The notes beneath the pieces are model-generated. The model had not been told where the DNA came from. It made no database searches and saw only the letters and a list, made by a program, of their open reading frames with translations. A program made the position numbers and the translations under genes. From an uncultured Oscillospiraceae bacterium (GTDB lineage Bacteria > Bacillota > Clostridia > Oscillospirales > Oscillospiraceae), in contig CAKUIM010000005.1 of assembly GCA_934660965.1 (NCBI GenBank), positions 24,581-88,580 of the forward strand: a stretch of 64,000 bases of DNA, read 5' to 3'. Position 1 is the first letter of the stretch; every line of letters starts with the position of its first letter. Below are positions 33,223 through 42,234 of this stretch, piece by piece.

Positions 33223-34039
33223 GGGCATTTCCTCCTTTTCGCGCGCAGAAGCGGGTGCCCACCGACGCACCCGCGGCAATGTCATAGAGCAGCTCCGGCC
33301 GGGCGCCGTTGGCGATGACCATGTCCACCCCGGCGTCCATGGCGATGGCGGCGGCGTTGAGCTTGGTCTGCATGCCGCCGGTGCCCCGGGCCGTGCCCGC
33401 CCCGCCGGCGGCGGCGCGCACCTCGTCGGTGAGCTCGTCCACCCGCTCCACAAGCCGGGCGTCGGGACAGCGGTGGGGGTCTTTGTCGTAAAGGCCGTCG
33501 ATATCGCTTAAAAGCACCAGCAGGTCCGCCCGGCACAGCCGGGCCACGATGGCGGACAGGGTGTCGTTGTCGCCCAGCACCCGGGCCTGGCCGGTCTCAA
33601 TCTCGGCGGAGGAGACAGAGTCGTTCTCGTTGACCACCGGGATGCATCCCAGCTCCAGCAGCGCCTCAAAGGTGTTCTCCAGGTGCTCGGCGCGGCGGGG
33701 GTCGGCCACGTCCTCGTCAGTGAGGAGGATCTGGCCCACCGTGGCGCCGTACTCCCCCAGAAATTTGTCGTAAATATGCATCAGCTCGCACTGGCCCACG
33801 GCGGCCACCGCCTGCTTGACGCGCAGCTCGTCCGGCCGTTTCCCCAGGCCCAGCTTGCCCACGCCCACGCCGATGGCGCCGGACGAGACCAGGATCAGCT
33901 GGTGTCCCTGGCCCCGCAGATCCGCCAGGGCCATGGCCAGGCGGTCGATGCAGCGCAGCTTTATGCTGCCGTCGTCCCGGGTGAGGGTGGAGGTGCCCAC
34001 CTTGACCACGATGCGAAGCTTATCCTCTCCGATTTCCAT
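33209..34039 (-). CDS. proB: Glutamate 5-kinase, short form without PUA domain
   Basis: A 276-aa amino acid kinase: VVKVGTSTLT, LVSSGAIGVGVGKLGL, PVVNENDSV, LGDNDTLSAIVA, LLSDIDGLYDKDP and GTGGMQTKLNAA. It phosphorylates glutamate as the first step of proline synthesis. The C-terminal PUA domain of enteric ProB (about 367 aa) is missing, a known short form. It overlaps proA by 14 nt, consistent with a coupled ProB-ProA complex that channels the unstable phosphate. No proC is nearby. Confidence 0.95.
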   Translation of the reverse strand: MEIGEDKLRIVVKVGTSTLTRDDGSIKLRCIDRLAMALADLRGQGHQLILVSSGAIGVGVGKLGLGKRPDELRVKQAVAAVGQCELMHIYDKFLGEYGATVGQILLTDEDVADPRRAEHLENTFEALLELGCIPVVNENDSVSSAEIETGQARVLGDNDTLSAIVARLCRADLLVLLSDIDGLYDKDPHRCPDARLVERVDELTDEVRAAAGGAGTARGTGGMQTKLNAAAIAMDAGVDMVIANGARPELLYDIAAGASVGTRFCARKGGNAHDRH

Positions 34040-34104
34040 GCTTTTTCGATCTCCTCTGACCCTTGTTTGGAGGGGCGGGAAGGCTCCCGCCGGTCTTGCT
34101 TCGT

Positions 34105-34134
34105 ATCATAGCACAATCCGGCTTTTCTTGTCTA
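34105..34134 (-). promoter_or_regulatory. Promoter of proBA
   Basis: Minus strand TAGACA (34129-34134), 18-nt spacer, TATGAT (34105-34110). Confidence 0.6.
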
Positions 34135-34186
34135 CAGAGCAGAGGACAAAAAGTTCTGTTTTTTTGCCCTTCCGGCCATTTTTTCC

Positions 34187-34215
34187 TTGTATTTTTGGGC
34201 ATTTCCGTCTATAAT
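34187..34215 (+). promoter_or_regulatory. Promoter of trmL
   Basis: TTGTAT (34187-34192), 17-nt spacer, TATAAT (34210-34215). Start site about 25 nt before the GTG start of trmL. It may also feed the glycolytic genes downstream. Confidence 0.7.
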
Positions 34216-34246
34216 GTGTCCGTATATAAAGAGGGGGCGGCAATCT

Positions 34247-34735
34247 GTGGTCAACATTGTGCTGGTAGAGCCGGAAATTCCGATGAATACTGGTAATATC
34301 GCCCGAACCTGCGCCGCCACCCGCAGCCGCCTGCACCTCATTGAGCCCCTGGGCTTCGACATCAGCGACCGGGCGGTGAAGCGGGCGGGCCTTGACTACT
34401 GGCCCATGGTGGACCTCACCGTCTACCCCGACCTTGACGAGTTTTTCCGCCGCAACGGCCGGATTGACCTGTGGCTTGCCACCACCAAAGCGCCCCGGGA
34501 CTATACCCAAGCCAGCTTTCGCAACGGATGCTGGCTCTTTTTCGGGAAGGAAACCGCCGGACTGCCCCAGGCCTTCCGGGAGGCCCACCGGGAGCGCTGC
34601 CTGCGCATCCCCATGCGGCCCGACGCCCGCAGCCTGAACCTTGCGAACTCCGTGGCCATCCTCACCTACGAGGCGCTGCGCCAGCAGGGCTTCCCCGATT
34701 TGAGCGGGGAAGGCGAGATGGCGCGCTCCGAGTAA
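34247..34735 (+). CDS. trmL: tRNA (cytidine(34)-2'-O)-methyltransferase, SPOUT family
   Basis: A 162-aa SPOUT protein: LVEPEIPMNTGNIARTCAAT, FGKETAGLP and RIPMRPDARSLNLANSVAILTYEALRQ form the knotted SAM site. It methylates the wobble C/cmnm5U in tRNA-Leu. It starts at GTG 34247 behind GAGGGGG; no ATG fits. The next gene, pgk, begins 106 nt later without an intervening terminator. Confidence 0.92.
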   Translation: MVNIVLVEPEIPMNTGNIARTCAATRSRLHLIEPLGFDISDRAVKRAGLDYWPMVDLTVYPDLDEFFRRNGRIDLWLATTKAPRDYTQASFRNGCWLFFGKETAGLPQAFREAHRERCLRIPMRPDARSLNLANSVAILTYEALRQQGFPDLSGEGEMARSE

Positions 34736-34841
34736 GTGCGCCCCCGGCGCACCGCCCCAATCCCATGACATAACCGGCCCGATATGGCCGCTCAAACCCC
34801 CGCACCGATTGATTTCCGGAATCGAAAGGAGCTATGCTGCT

Positions 34842-36035
34842 GTGAATTACAACAAGAAAAGCGTGCGCGATGTAGACGTGGCCGGCAAGCGGGTGCTGTG
34901 CCGCTGCGACTTCAACGTGCCCCAGGACAAAGCCACCGGCGCCATCACCGACGATACCCGCATCGTGGCCGCCCTGCCCACCCTGCGCTACCTGCTGGGC
35001 CATGGCGCGGCGGTCATCGCCTGCTCCCACCTGGGCAAGCCCAAGGGCACCGTCAAGCCTGAGCTGACCCTGGCCCCCGTGGCCCGGCGTCTGGGCGAGC
35101 TGCTGGGCCAGGAGGTCATTTTCGCCTCCGACGTGGTCGGCCCCGACGCCCACGCCAAGGCCGCCGCCCTCAAGGGCGGTGAGATCATGCTGCTGGAAAA
35201 CCTCCGGTTCGAGCCCGGCGAGGAGAAGAACGACCCCGACTTTGCCCGCGCCCTCGCCTCCATGGCGGACCTCTACGTGTCCGACGCCTTCGGCACCGTC
35301 CACCGCGCCCACGCCTCCACCGCGGGCGTCGCCGCCTATCTGCCCGCCGTGTCCGGCTTCCTTATCGAAAAGGAGCTGGAGATCATGGGCGGCGCTCTGA
35401 GCAATCCCAAGCGCCCGCTGGTGGCCATTCTGGGCGGGGCCAAGGTGTCCTCCAAGATCGGCGTCATCAGCAACCTGCTGGACGTGGCCGACACCATCAT
35501 CATCGGCGGCGGCATGGCGTATACCTTTATCAAGGCCCTGGGGGGCAGCGTGGGCACCTCCCTGCTGGAGGCCGACCGGCTGGACTACTGCCGGGAGGTG
35601 ATGGCCAAGGCCAAGGAGAAGGGCGTTGCCTTCCTGCTGCCCGCCGACACCCTGTGCACCGCCGAGTTTGCCGCCGACGCCCCGGCGCAGCTTGTGGACA
35701 CCATGGCCATCCCCGACGGCCGCATGGGCATGGACATCGGCCCCAAGACCATCGAGGCCTTCACCGGCGCGGTGAAAAACGCGGGCACCGTCATCTGGAA
35801 CGGCCCCATGGGCGTCTTTGAGTTCCCCGCCTTTGCCGAGGGCACCCGTGCCCTGGCCCGGGCTCTGGCCGAGAGCGGCGCCGTGACCATCGTGGGCGGG
35901 GGCGACTCTGCCGCGGCGGTGGCCCAGCTGGGCTACGCCGACAGGATGACCCACATCAGCACCGGCGGAGGAGCCAGCCTCGAGTTCCTGGAGGGCAAGG
36001 AGCTGCCCGGCGTGGCCTGCCTGCTGGACAAATAA
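34842..36035 (+). CDS. pgk: Phosphoglycerate kinase
   Basis: A 397-aa PGK: RVLCRCDFNVPQD, SHLGKPKG, MLLENLRFEPGEEKNDP, VSDAFGTVHRAHAST, GGAKVSSKIGV and IVGGGDSAAAVAQLG. It makes ATP from 1,3-bisphosphoglycerate. It starts at GTG 34842, 10 nt after AAAGGAG; the nearby ATG 34834 is out of frame. First gene of pgk-tpiA-gpmI-eno. Its last 72 nt are duplicated 204 nt downstream. Confidence 0.95.
   Translation: MNYNKKSVRDVDVAGKRVLCRCDFNVPQDKATGAITDDTRIVAALPTLRYLLGHGAAVIACSHLGKPKGTVKPELTLAPVARRLGELLGQEVIFASDVVGPDAHAKAAALKGGEIMLLENLRFEPGEEKNDPDFARALASMADLYVSDAFGTVHRAHASTAGVAAYLPAVSGFLIEKELEIMGGALSNPKRPLVAILGGAKVSSKIGVISNLLDVADTIIIGGGMAYTFIKALGGSVGTSLLEADRLDYCREVMAKAKEKGVAFLLPADTLCTAEFAADAPAQLVDTMAIPDGRMGMDIGPKTIEAFTGAVKNAGTVIWNGPMGVFEFPAFAEGTRALARALAESGAVTIVGGGDSAAAVAQLGYADRMTHISTGGGASLEFLEGKELPGVACLLDK
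35964..36035 (+). repeat. 3' end of pgk, copy 1 of a 72-bp direct repeat
   Basis: Codons for GGGASLEFLEGKELPGVACL plus LDK and the stop. The second copy (36168-36239) encodes the same residues with only synonymous changes: GGA/GGC, GGA/GGG, AGC/TCC and GAC/GAT. Confidence 0.95.
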
Positions 36036-36167
36036 ATATGCAGAACGCCGCCGGTGCTTCGGGGCCCCCGCAAAACGACCTTCCGTTTTGTGGGGAGAGG
36101 AGCTGCAGCGCAGCGAGCGAACTTTCGGCGCAGCCGGAAGCAAGAGATGCGGAGCTTGCGGCGACGA
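36036..36167 (+). mobile_element. 132-bp insert between the two pgk tails
   Basis: It contains a 12-bp hairpin CCCCGCAAAACG (36066-36077) / CGTTTTGTGGGG (36084-36095) and then a GAGGAGCTGCAGCGCAGCG-type GC-rich stretch. No ORF of its own. It looks like a small repetitive (REP/MITE-like) sequence; identity not established. Confidence 0.45.
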
Positions 36168-36239
36168 GGCGGCGGGGCCTCCCTCGAGTTCCTGGAGGGC
36201 AAGGAGCTGCCCGGCGTGGCCTGCCTGCTGGATAAATAA
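36168..36239 (+). pseudogene. Second, detached copy of the pgk 3' end
   Basis: 72 nt in the correct frame ending in TAA, with no start codon or ribosome binding site of its own. The synonymous-only differences show that it evolved as coding DNA, so it is either a displaced original pgk tail or one brought in with the insert. Confidence 0.85.
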
Positions 36240-36289
36240 TCCCCGGCCGGATTCCGGCCAAACGATACAGAGAGAAAGGTGCTTCCCTG

Positions 36290-37060
36290 ATGAATCAAAA
36301 ATACCGTAAAACCATCATTGCGGGCAACTGGAAGATGAACAAGACCCTCACCGAGACCCGCGCCTACGCCGAGGCCATCAAGCCCATGCTGGGCAAGCAC
36401 AAGTGGTGCGAGGTGGTGCTGTGCGTCCCGGCGGTGAACATCCCCGGCGCGGTGCGTCTTTTCAAGGACACCCGGGTATCCATCGGCGGCGAGACCTGCC
36501 ACTACGAGCCCTCCGGCGCCTTCACCGGCGAGATTACCGCCGAGATGCTCAAGGACGTGGGGGCCAAGTATGTCATCATCGGCCACTCCGAGCGCCGGCA
36601 GTACTACAACGAGACCGATTTCACCGTCAACCGCAAGCTCCGCGCCGCCCTGGAGGCGGGGCTGCGCCCCATCCTCTGCGTGGGCGAGAGCCTGGAGCAG
36701 CGGGAGCTGGGCGTCACCGAAAGCTATATTACCTACCAGGTGGAGGCCGCCATCTCCGGCCTGACCGCCGCCCAGGTGCGCCGGCTGGTGGTGGCCTACG
36801 AGCCCATCTGGGCCATCGGCACCGGCAAGACCGCCACCGCCGAGCAGGCCGGCGAGGTGTGCTCCCTCATCCGCGCCGTCATCCGCCGGCTCCACGGCGC
36901 CCGGGTGGCCCGGGCGGTGACCATCCAGTACGGCGGCTCCATGAACGCCAAGAATGCCGCCGAGCTGCTCTCCCAGCCCGATGTGGACGGCGGTCTCATC
37001 GGCGGCGCGGCCCTCAAGCCTGACGACTTCATGGCCATCATCAACGCCGCGAATCAGTAA
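36290..37060 (+). CDS. tpiA: Triose-phosphate isomerase
   Basis: A 256-aa TIM: GNWKMN (catalytic Lys), IGHSERR (His), VAYEPIWAIGTGKTAT (Glu loop) and YGGSMNAKNA phosphate loop. It interconverts DHAP and GAP. GAAAGGTG precedes ATG 36290. Confidence 0.97.
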   Translation: MNQKYRKTIIAGNWKMNKTLTETRAYAEAIKPMLGKHKWCEVVLCVPAVNIPGAVRLFKDTRVSIGGETCHYEPSGAFTGEITAEMLKDVGAKYVIIGHSERRQYYNETDFTVNRKLRAALEAGLRPILCVGESLEQRELGVTESYITYQVEAAISGLTAAQVRRLVVAYEPIWAIGTGKTATAEQAGEVCSLIRAVIRRLHGARVARAVTIQYGGSMNAKNAAELLSQPDVDGGLIGGAALKPDDFMAIINAANQ

Positions 37061-37112
37061 GAAGCGCGGAGGGCCCGCGTCACCCCCTCTATTATGAATT
37101 AAGAGGTCTATT

Positions 37113-38636
37113 ATGAGCAAAACACCCACAACTCTAATTATTATGGACGGCTTCGGCCTGTCCGACTCCACCGTGCCCGGCGACAACGCCATCGCCGCCG
37201 CCAGCACGCCCAACCTGGACCGGCTCTTTGCCGAAAACGGCACCTGCCGCCTGTCCGCCTCCGGGCTGGACGTGGGCCTGCCCGACGGACAGATGGGCAA
37301 CAGCGAGGTGGGCCACACCAACCTGGGCGCAGGCCGGGTGGTGTTCCAGGACCTGCCCCGGATCACCCTGGAGATCCAGGAGCGGCTCTTCTTCAGCAAC
37401 CCGGCCTTCGTCCGGGCCATGGACGCCTGCCGGGAGCGTGGCACCGCGCTGCACCTGCTGGGCCTTTTGAGCGACGGCGGCGTCCACTCCCACATCGACC
37501 ATCTCTTCGCCCTGCTGGACATGGCCAAGGAGCGGGGGCTGACCCAGGTCTACCTCCACTGCTTCCTGGACGGGCGGGATGTGTCCCCCACCTCCGGCAA
37601 GGGGTATATGGAGCAGCTCACTGAGAAATGCCGCGCCCTGGGCGTGGGCAAAATCGCCACTGTCATGGGCCGCTACTACGCCATGGACCGGGACAGCCGC
37701 TGGGACCGGGTAGAGCGGGCCTACGCCGCCATGGTCTACGCCGACGCCCCCTTTGAGGACGACCCGGTGAGCGCCATCGCCCTGTCCTATGAGCGGGGCG
37801 TCACCGACGAGTTCATGACCCCCGTGGTGTGCGCCGAGGGGGCCACCGTCAGCGAGGGGGACAGCATGATTTTCTTCAACTTCCGGCCCGACCGGGCCCG
37901 GGAGCTGACCCGGGCCTTTGCCGACCCGGACTTTTCCGGCTTCTCCCGGCGGCTGGGCTATTTCCCCGTGCAGTTCGTGTGCGCCACCCAGTACGACGCC
38001 GCCATGCCCAATGTGTCGGTGGCCTACCCCCACGAGAAGCTCAGCAACATCTTCGGCCAGTATCTCTCCCAGCTGGGCCTGACCCAGCTGCGCATCGCGG
38101 AGACGGAGAAGTACGCCCACGTCACCTTCTTCTTCAACGGCGGGGACGAGCAGGTGTTCCCCGGCGAGGACCGCTGCCTCATCCCTTCCCCCAAGGTGGC
38201 CACCTACGACCTCCAGCCCGAGATGAGCGCGCCGGAGGTGACAGAGGAGGCGGTGCGGCGCATCAAAAGCGGCGAGTACGACGTCATCATCCTCAACTTT
38301 GCCAACTGCGATATGGTGGGCCACACCGGCGTGTTCGAGGCCGCCGTGAAGGCGGTGGAGGCTGTGGACGCCGGGGTCGCCCGGGTAGTGGAGGCCACCG
38401 CCGACATGGGCGGCGTGACCATCATCACCGCCGACCACGGCAACGCCGAGCATATGCTCGACGCGGACGGCACCCCCTTCACCGCCCACACCACCAACCT
38501 GGTGCCCTGCTGCATCGTGGGGGCTGACGTGCAGCTGCGCGACGGCCGCCTGGCTGACGTGGCCCCCACCATGCTCGACCTCATGGGCCTTAATAAGCCC
38601 GCCGAGATGTCTGGGCAAACATTGATCGTCACCTAA
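37113..38636 (+). CDS. gpmI: 2,3-bisphosphoglycerate-independent phosphoglycerate mutase
   Basis: A 507-aa Mn-dependent mutase of the alkaline phosphatase superfamily: LIIMDGFGLSD, GQMGNSEVGHTNLGAGR with the catalytic Ser, CFLDGRDVSPTSGKGYM, FFNFRPDRARELTRA, NCDMVGHTGVFEA and TADHGNAEHM metal ligands. It converts 3-PG to 2-PG. 52 nt after tpiA. Confidence 0.97.
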   Translation: MSKTPTTLIIMDGFGLSDSTVPGDNAIAAASTPNLDRLFAENGTCRLSASGLDVGLPDGQMGNSEVGHTNLGAGRVVFQDLPRITLEIQERLFFSNPAFVRAMDACRERGTALHLLGLLSDGGVHSHIDHLFALLDMAKERGLTQVYLHCFLDGRDVSPTSGKGYMEQLTEKCRALGVGKIATVMGRYYAMDRDSRWDRVERAYAAMVYADAPFEDDPVSAIALSYERGVTDEFMTPVVCAEGATVSEGDSMIFFNFRPDRARELTRAFADPDFSGFSRRLGYFPVQFVCATQYDAAMPNVSVAYPHEKLSNIFGQYLSQLGLTQLRIAETEKYAHVTFFFNGGDEQVFPGEDRCLIPSPKVATYDLQPEMSAPEVTEEAVRRIKSGEYDVIILNFANCDMVGHTGVFEAAVKAVEAVDAGVARVVEATADMGGVTIITADHGNAEHMLDADGTPFTAHTTNLVPCCIVGADVQLRDGRLADVAPTMLDLMGLNKPAEMSGQTLIVT

Positions 38637-38708
38637 AATCCTCTCTCACGGGGCGCGTCCCGTGGGAAACCATTTATACTCTCACCATTTGGAAAGGAGC
38701 CGTTTGCT

Positions 38709-40010
38709 ATGAAAAGCATGATTGAGATCGTTGACGTCATCGGGCGCGAGATTCTGGATTCCAGAGGCAACCCCACCGTGGAGGTAGAGGTGGTCCTGGA
38801 CGACGGCGTCGTGGGCCGCGCGGCCGTGCCCTCCGGCGCCTCCACCGGCGTGTACGAGGCCTGCGAGCTCCGGGACGGCGACAGCGAGCGCTACCAGGGC
38901 AAGGGCGTTTTGAAGGCTGTGACCAACGTCAACACCGAGATTGCCGACGCCCTCATCGGCATGAACGCCCTGGATCAGCCCGCCATCGACAAGCTGCTCA
39001 TCGAGCTTGACGGCACCCCAAACAAGGCCCGCCTGGGCGCCAACGCCATTCTGGGCGCCTCCCTGGCCGTGGCCCGGGCCGCGGCGGAGAGCCTGGGGAT
39101 GAGCCTTTATAACTACATCGGCGGCGTCAACGCCAGAACCCTGCCCGTGCCCATGATGAATATCTTGAACGGCGGCGCCCACGCCACCAACAACGTGGAC
39201 ATCCAGGAGTTCATGATCATGCCCGTGGGCGCGGAGAGCTGGAGCCAGGCGCTGCGCATGTGCGCCGAGGTGTTCCACACCCTGAAAACCGTCCTCAAGG
39301 ACAACGGCACCCCCGCCGCCGGCGTGGGCGACGAGGGCGGCTACGCCCCCAACCTCAAGCGGGACGAGGACGCCTTCAAGTGCATTGTCGCCGCCATCGA
39401 GCGCGCCGGCTACAAGCCCGGCGAGGACTTCATGATCGCCATGGACGCCGCTGTGTCCGACTGGTACAACCACGAGGACGGCACCTATACCCTCCCCAAG
39501 GCGGGCAAGACCATGACCCGCCAGCAGATGGTCAACATGTGGAAGAGGTTTGCCGACGCCTACCCCATCATCTCCATGGAGGACTGCATGGGCGAGGACG
39601 ACTGGGAGGGCTGGGCCATGCTCACCCGCGCCCTGGGCGACCGGGTGCAGCTGGTGGGCGACGACCTGTTCGTCACCAACGCCGCGCGGGTGCAGAAGGG
39701 GCTTGACCTGAAGGTGGCAAACTCCGTGCTCATCAAGGTCAACCAGATCGGCACCCTCACCGAGACGCTGGACACCATCCAGAAGGCCAACCGCGCGGGC
39801 TACACCGCCGTGGTGTCCCACCGCTCCGGCGAGACGGAGGACACCACCATTGCCGACATCGTGGTGGCGGTGAACGCCGGCCAGATCAAGACCGGCGCGC
39901 CCTCCCGCACCGACCGGGTGGCCAAGTACAACCAGCTGCTGCGCATCGAGGAGGAACTGGGCGACGCCGCCCAGTACCTGGGAAAGAATGCGTTCTTCAA
40001 TTTGAAGTAA
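38709..40010 (+). CDS. eno: Enolase
   Basis: A 433-aa enolase: GREILDSRGNPTVEVEV, GASTGVYEACELRDGD, metal ligand regions SMEDCMGEDDWEGW and LVGDDLFVTN, catalytic Lys in LIKVNQIGTLTE and SHRSGETEDTTIAD. It makes PEP from 2-PG. GGAAAGGAG precedes the ATG. Last gene of the glycolytic cluster. Confidence 0.97.
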   Translation: MKSMIEIVDVIGREILDSRGNPTVEVEVVLDDGVVGRAAVPSGASTGVYEACELRDGDSERYQGKGVLKAVTNVNTEIADALIGMNALDQPAIDKLLIELDGTPNKARLGANAILGASLAVARAAAESLGMSLYNYIGGVNARTLPVPMMNILNGGAHATNNVDIQEFMIMPVGAESWSQALRMCAEVFHTLKTVLKDNGTPAAGVGDEGGYAPNLKRDEDAFKCIVAAIERAGYKPGEDFMIAMDAAVSDWYNHEDGTYTLPKAGKTMTRQQMVNMWKRFADAYPIISMEDCMGEDDWEGWAMLTRALGDRVQLVGDDLFVTNAARVQKGLDLKVANSVLIKVNQIGTLTETLDTIQKANRAGYTAVVSHRSGETEDTTIADIVVAVNAGQIKTGAPSRTDRVAKYNQLLRIEEELGDAAQYLGKNAFFNLK

Positions 40011-40040
40011 TTTAACTGGGCGGCACCCCAAAAACGCAAG

Positions 40041-40078
40041 AAAAGCCGGCCTGCGGAAACCGCAGGCCGGCTTTTGCT
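40041..40078. terminator. Bidirectional terminator after eno
   Basis: AAAAGCCGGCCTGCGG (40041-40056) / CCGCAGGCCGGCTTTT (40060-40075) with a 3-nt loop. It separates eno from the convergent small gene. Confidence 0.9.
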
Positions 40079-40102
40079 GCTTTATCCTCTTCTCTGCCGC
40101 CG

Positions 40103-40420
40103 TCACGCGCCGTCGAGCAGCGCGGCGGCCGCGCTCTGGACATAGTCAATGTCCTCAAAGGACAGCCCGGGGCCGATGAGCAGCCGCACCCCCTCCGGCC
40201 CGGTCTGGGAATAGACCCCCATCTGCTCCAGGCGCTGCCGGGCCAGCCGGGCGGGCATGCCGTCCACCCGGAAGCAGACCTCCCCCGCCCCGGCGCCGGC
40301 AGGATGGATGCCGTCCTCCTCATACTCCCGCAGGCGCTCGAGCAAATGCCGGGCAAGGCGCGCGGCCAGACCCGCGTCCGGGTGGGGCCCAAAGCGGCCG
40401 TCCAGATAAACCCGTCTCAT
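40103..40420 (-). CDS. Small protein resembling a PLP-aminotransferase C-terminal domain
   Basis: A 105-aa protein I cannot name. Its second half (CFRVDGMPARLARQRLEQMG then GVRLLIGPGLSFEDIDYVQS) reads like the small C-terminal domain of class V or fold-type I PLP enzymes, but no PLP lysine or large domain is present. AGGGGGTG precedes ATG 40420. It is 12 nt downstream of the secreted protein gene, so the two form an operon. Confidence 0.55.
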   Translation of the reverse strand: MRRVYLDGRFGPHPDAGLAARLARHLLERLREYEEDGIHPAGAGAGEVCFRVDGMPARLARQRLEQMGVYSQTGPEGVRLLIGPGLSFEDIDYVQSAAAALLDGA

Positions 40421-40432
40421 ACCGCACCCCCT

Positions 40433-41560
40433 TTACAGCTGGGTGGCCACCGGGATGCGCAGCTGGTAGCCCGCCCGGGTGATGGCGGAAAGCACAGTGT
40501 CCAGCTCGTCCACGGCGGCATCGTCCAGCAGGAGATAGTTGCGCACCCCTTCGCCGGTTTTCATCTGGCGCATCATGGCCTGAGCCCGGCGGGAGGCGGT
40601 GCTGCCCTGGGCGGCGCGGCCGTCCACCGTGGTCCTCCAGCACACAAGGCCCTGGCCTTCCAGCTCGGCAAGCTCGCCCTCCTCCGGCTGCTCCACCAAT
40701 CCGATGCCAAGGCGGCAGTGGGCGGCGCGCGCCAGGGCGGCCTGCCCTGCCTCCAGGGCGGCGCGGCGCGCCTCCCGGCTGTCCTCATTGAGATAGATGC
40801 CCACCATATGGCCCATGCCCACCAGGCGGCGCACCAGCTCCCCCTCCTCGGCAAGCTGCCTGGCGGTGAGCAGAAACAGCCCCCGGCAATCCCGGCTCTC
40901 CAACGCGTCCGCCGCGGCGCTCAAGGCCCCGGCCCCGGTCTGGAGGAAGGCGGGATACACCCCCGCGCCGCTGCCCACGCCGCCGGGCCGGTCGTCGGTG
41001 GAGGAATTGTCCTCCGGGTGCTCCAGGCGGTAGCGGGCCAGGGCGCCGCTCATCATGCTGGCGGCGGCGTTGATAAAGGCGTCGTCCCCCAGCACGGCGG
41101 AGCGGTTGGTCAGGCGCACCAGATAGCCGTACTCCGTGCTGCTCAGGGTATAGTCCAGCTCTTCAAACACCTGGCAGATGAGGGCGATGGGCAGGTACAC
41201 CATGGAATTGCGCATGATGGCCTGTTCGCTGTAGTTTGCGCCGTCGCCGTCGTAGGTCTGCCGGGCGCTGATTTCAAAAATCAGCTGCTTCGTGGGGGAG
41301 TAGACCAGGGCCTGACTCTTGGTGGAGCTGTAAGTGGCGTACACCCCAAGGTTCACCCCGCTTACCCGGGCGGAGAGCATGGTGTAGGGCACGTAAAGGG
41401 TGCGGTTGACGGTGGCGGGCATGGTGTCGGCGGAGAGCTCCATGAGGGTATCGTTCACCGCCATGAAATAGACCGCCGCACCCCGGGCGGGCTGGATGGC
41501 CGACGCCAGCGTCAGGGCGCACAGCACCGCCGCGCACAGGCCGGAAAGCCGCTTCTTCAA
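40433..41560 (-). CDS. Secreted protein: copper amine oxidase-like N-domain plus degenerate deacetylase-like domain
   Basis: A 375-aa protein with a signal peptide (KKRLSGLCAAVLCALTLASAIQPARG). Residues about 30-160 resemble the copper amine oxidase N-terminal (stalk) domain common in Firmicutes surface proteins (VNDTLMELS...RTLYVPYTML). Residues about 215-375 resemble a NodB fold (GLFLLTARQLAEEGELVRRL, GHMVGIYL), but the DD and HxxxH metal ligands are missing, so it is probably not catalytic. The start codon is TTG (41558-41560) behind GGAGGTG. A cell-wall binding role is inferred. Confidence 0.65.
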   Translation of the reverse strand: MKKRLSGLCAAVLCALTLASAIQPARGAAVYFMAVNDTLMELSADTMPATVNRTLYVPYTMLSARVSGVNLGVYATYSSTKSQALVYSPTKQLIFEISARQTYDGDGANYSEQAIMRNSMVYLPIALICQVFEELDYTLSSTEYGYLVRLTNRSAVLGDDAFINAAASMMSGALARYRLEHPEDNSSTDDRPGGVGSGAGVYPAFLQTGAGALSAAADALESRDCRGLFLLTARQLAEEGELVRRLVGMGHMVGIYLNEDSREARRAALEAGQAALARAAHCRLGIGLVEQPEEGELAELEGQGLVCWRTTVDGRAAQGSTASRRAQAMMRQMKTGEGVRNYLLLDDAAVDELDTVLSAITRAGYQLRIPVATQL

Positions 41561-41599
41561 GGCAGAACACCTCCATTTCTCAAGAAAGCCCTATGCTTC

Positions 41600-42061
41600 T
41601 CAATCCGTTCCGCAGGGACCGGCACCCTCCGGGGCGGCCGGAGCGCCGGCCTTGTCGTAATAGCGCGCCTTGAGGTCGGCCAGCGTCACCGAGTCCACCA
41701 CCTGGGACACCGCCCGGTGGATCTCCTGCCAGAGCTCCACCGTCACGCACTCGCCGCAGCGCTGGCAGAAGCTCTCGTCGGTGGCGCACTCCACCGGGGC
41801 AAGGTCACCCTCCAGGGGGCGGAGAATGTCCCCCACGGTGTACTCCTCCGGCCGGCGGCTCAAGAGATAGCCGCCCCCGGCCCCCCGGACCGACCGCACC
41901 AGCCCCGCCTTCACAAGAGGGGTGACAATCTGCTCGAGATATTTATCGCTCAGCTGCTGGCGCTTTGCCACGTCCCGCAGGGACAGCGGCTGCCCCTCGT
42001 CCGCCAGGGACAGCTCCAGCATCAGGCGCAGGGCATAGCGCCCCTTCGTTGAAATTTTCAT
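41600..42061 (-). CDS. Rrf2 family transcriptional regulator (IscR/CymR-like)
   Basis: A 153-aa winged-helix regulator starting MKISTKGRYALRLMLELS, with recognition segment LSDKYLEQIVTPLVKAGLVRSVRGAGGGYLL. A Cys-rich stretch (CATDESFCQRCGEC) has four cysteines and could bind an Fe-S cluster as in IscR. AAGGAG precedes ATG 42061. No isc/suf genes are adjacent; targets are unknown. Confidence 0.88.
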   Translation of the reverse strand: MKISTKGRYALRLMLELSLADEGQPLSLRDVAKRQQLSDKYLEQIVTPLVKAGLVRSVRGAGGGYLLSRRPEEYTVGDILRPLEGDLAPVECATDESFCQRCGECVTVELWQEIHRAVSQVVDSVTLADLKARYYDKAGAPAAPEGAGPCGTD

Positions 42062-42138
42062 GGATGCTCCTTCTTCCATGCCGCCGCCCGGCAGGGCAGG
42101 CGCGCCCAGCCTTGCTGCGCGGCGGCAGCCTTTTTCTT

Positions 42139-42167
42139 AAAATACCACACTTTCACTATGATTTCAA
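42139..42167 (-). promoter_or_regulatory. Promoter of the Rrf2 gene
   Basis: Minus strand TTGAAA (42162-42167), 17-nt spacer, TATTTT (42139-42144). Confidence 0.5.
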
Positions 42168-42234
42168 GAGCGCGGGGAGACAAAACCTTTCCAGCATCTG
42201 GAATAATTCCTTTGGCGGGGGGATAATCTTTTAT

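Noticed and set aside
36054..36239. Short ORF running through the insert into the second pgk tail
   Set aside because: No start signal; explained by the duplicated pgk 3' end.
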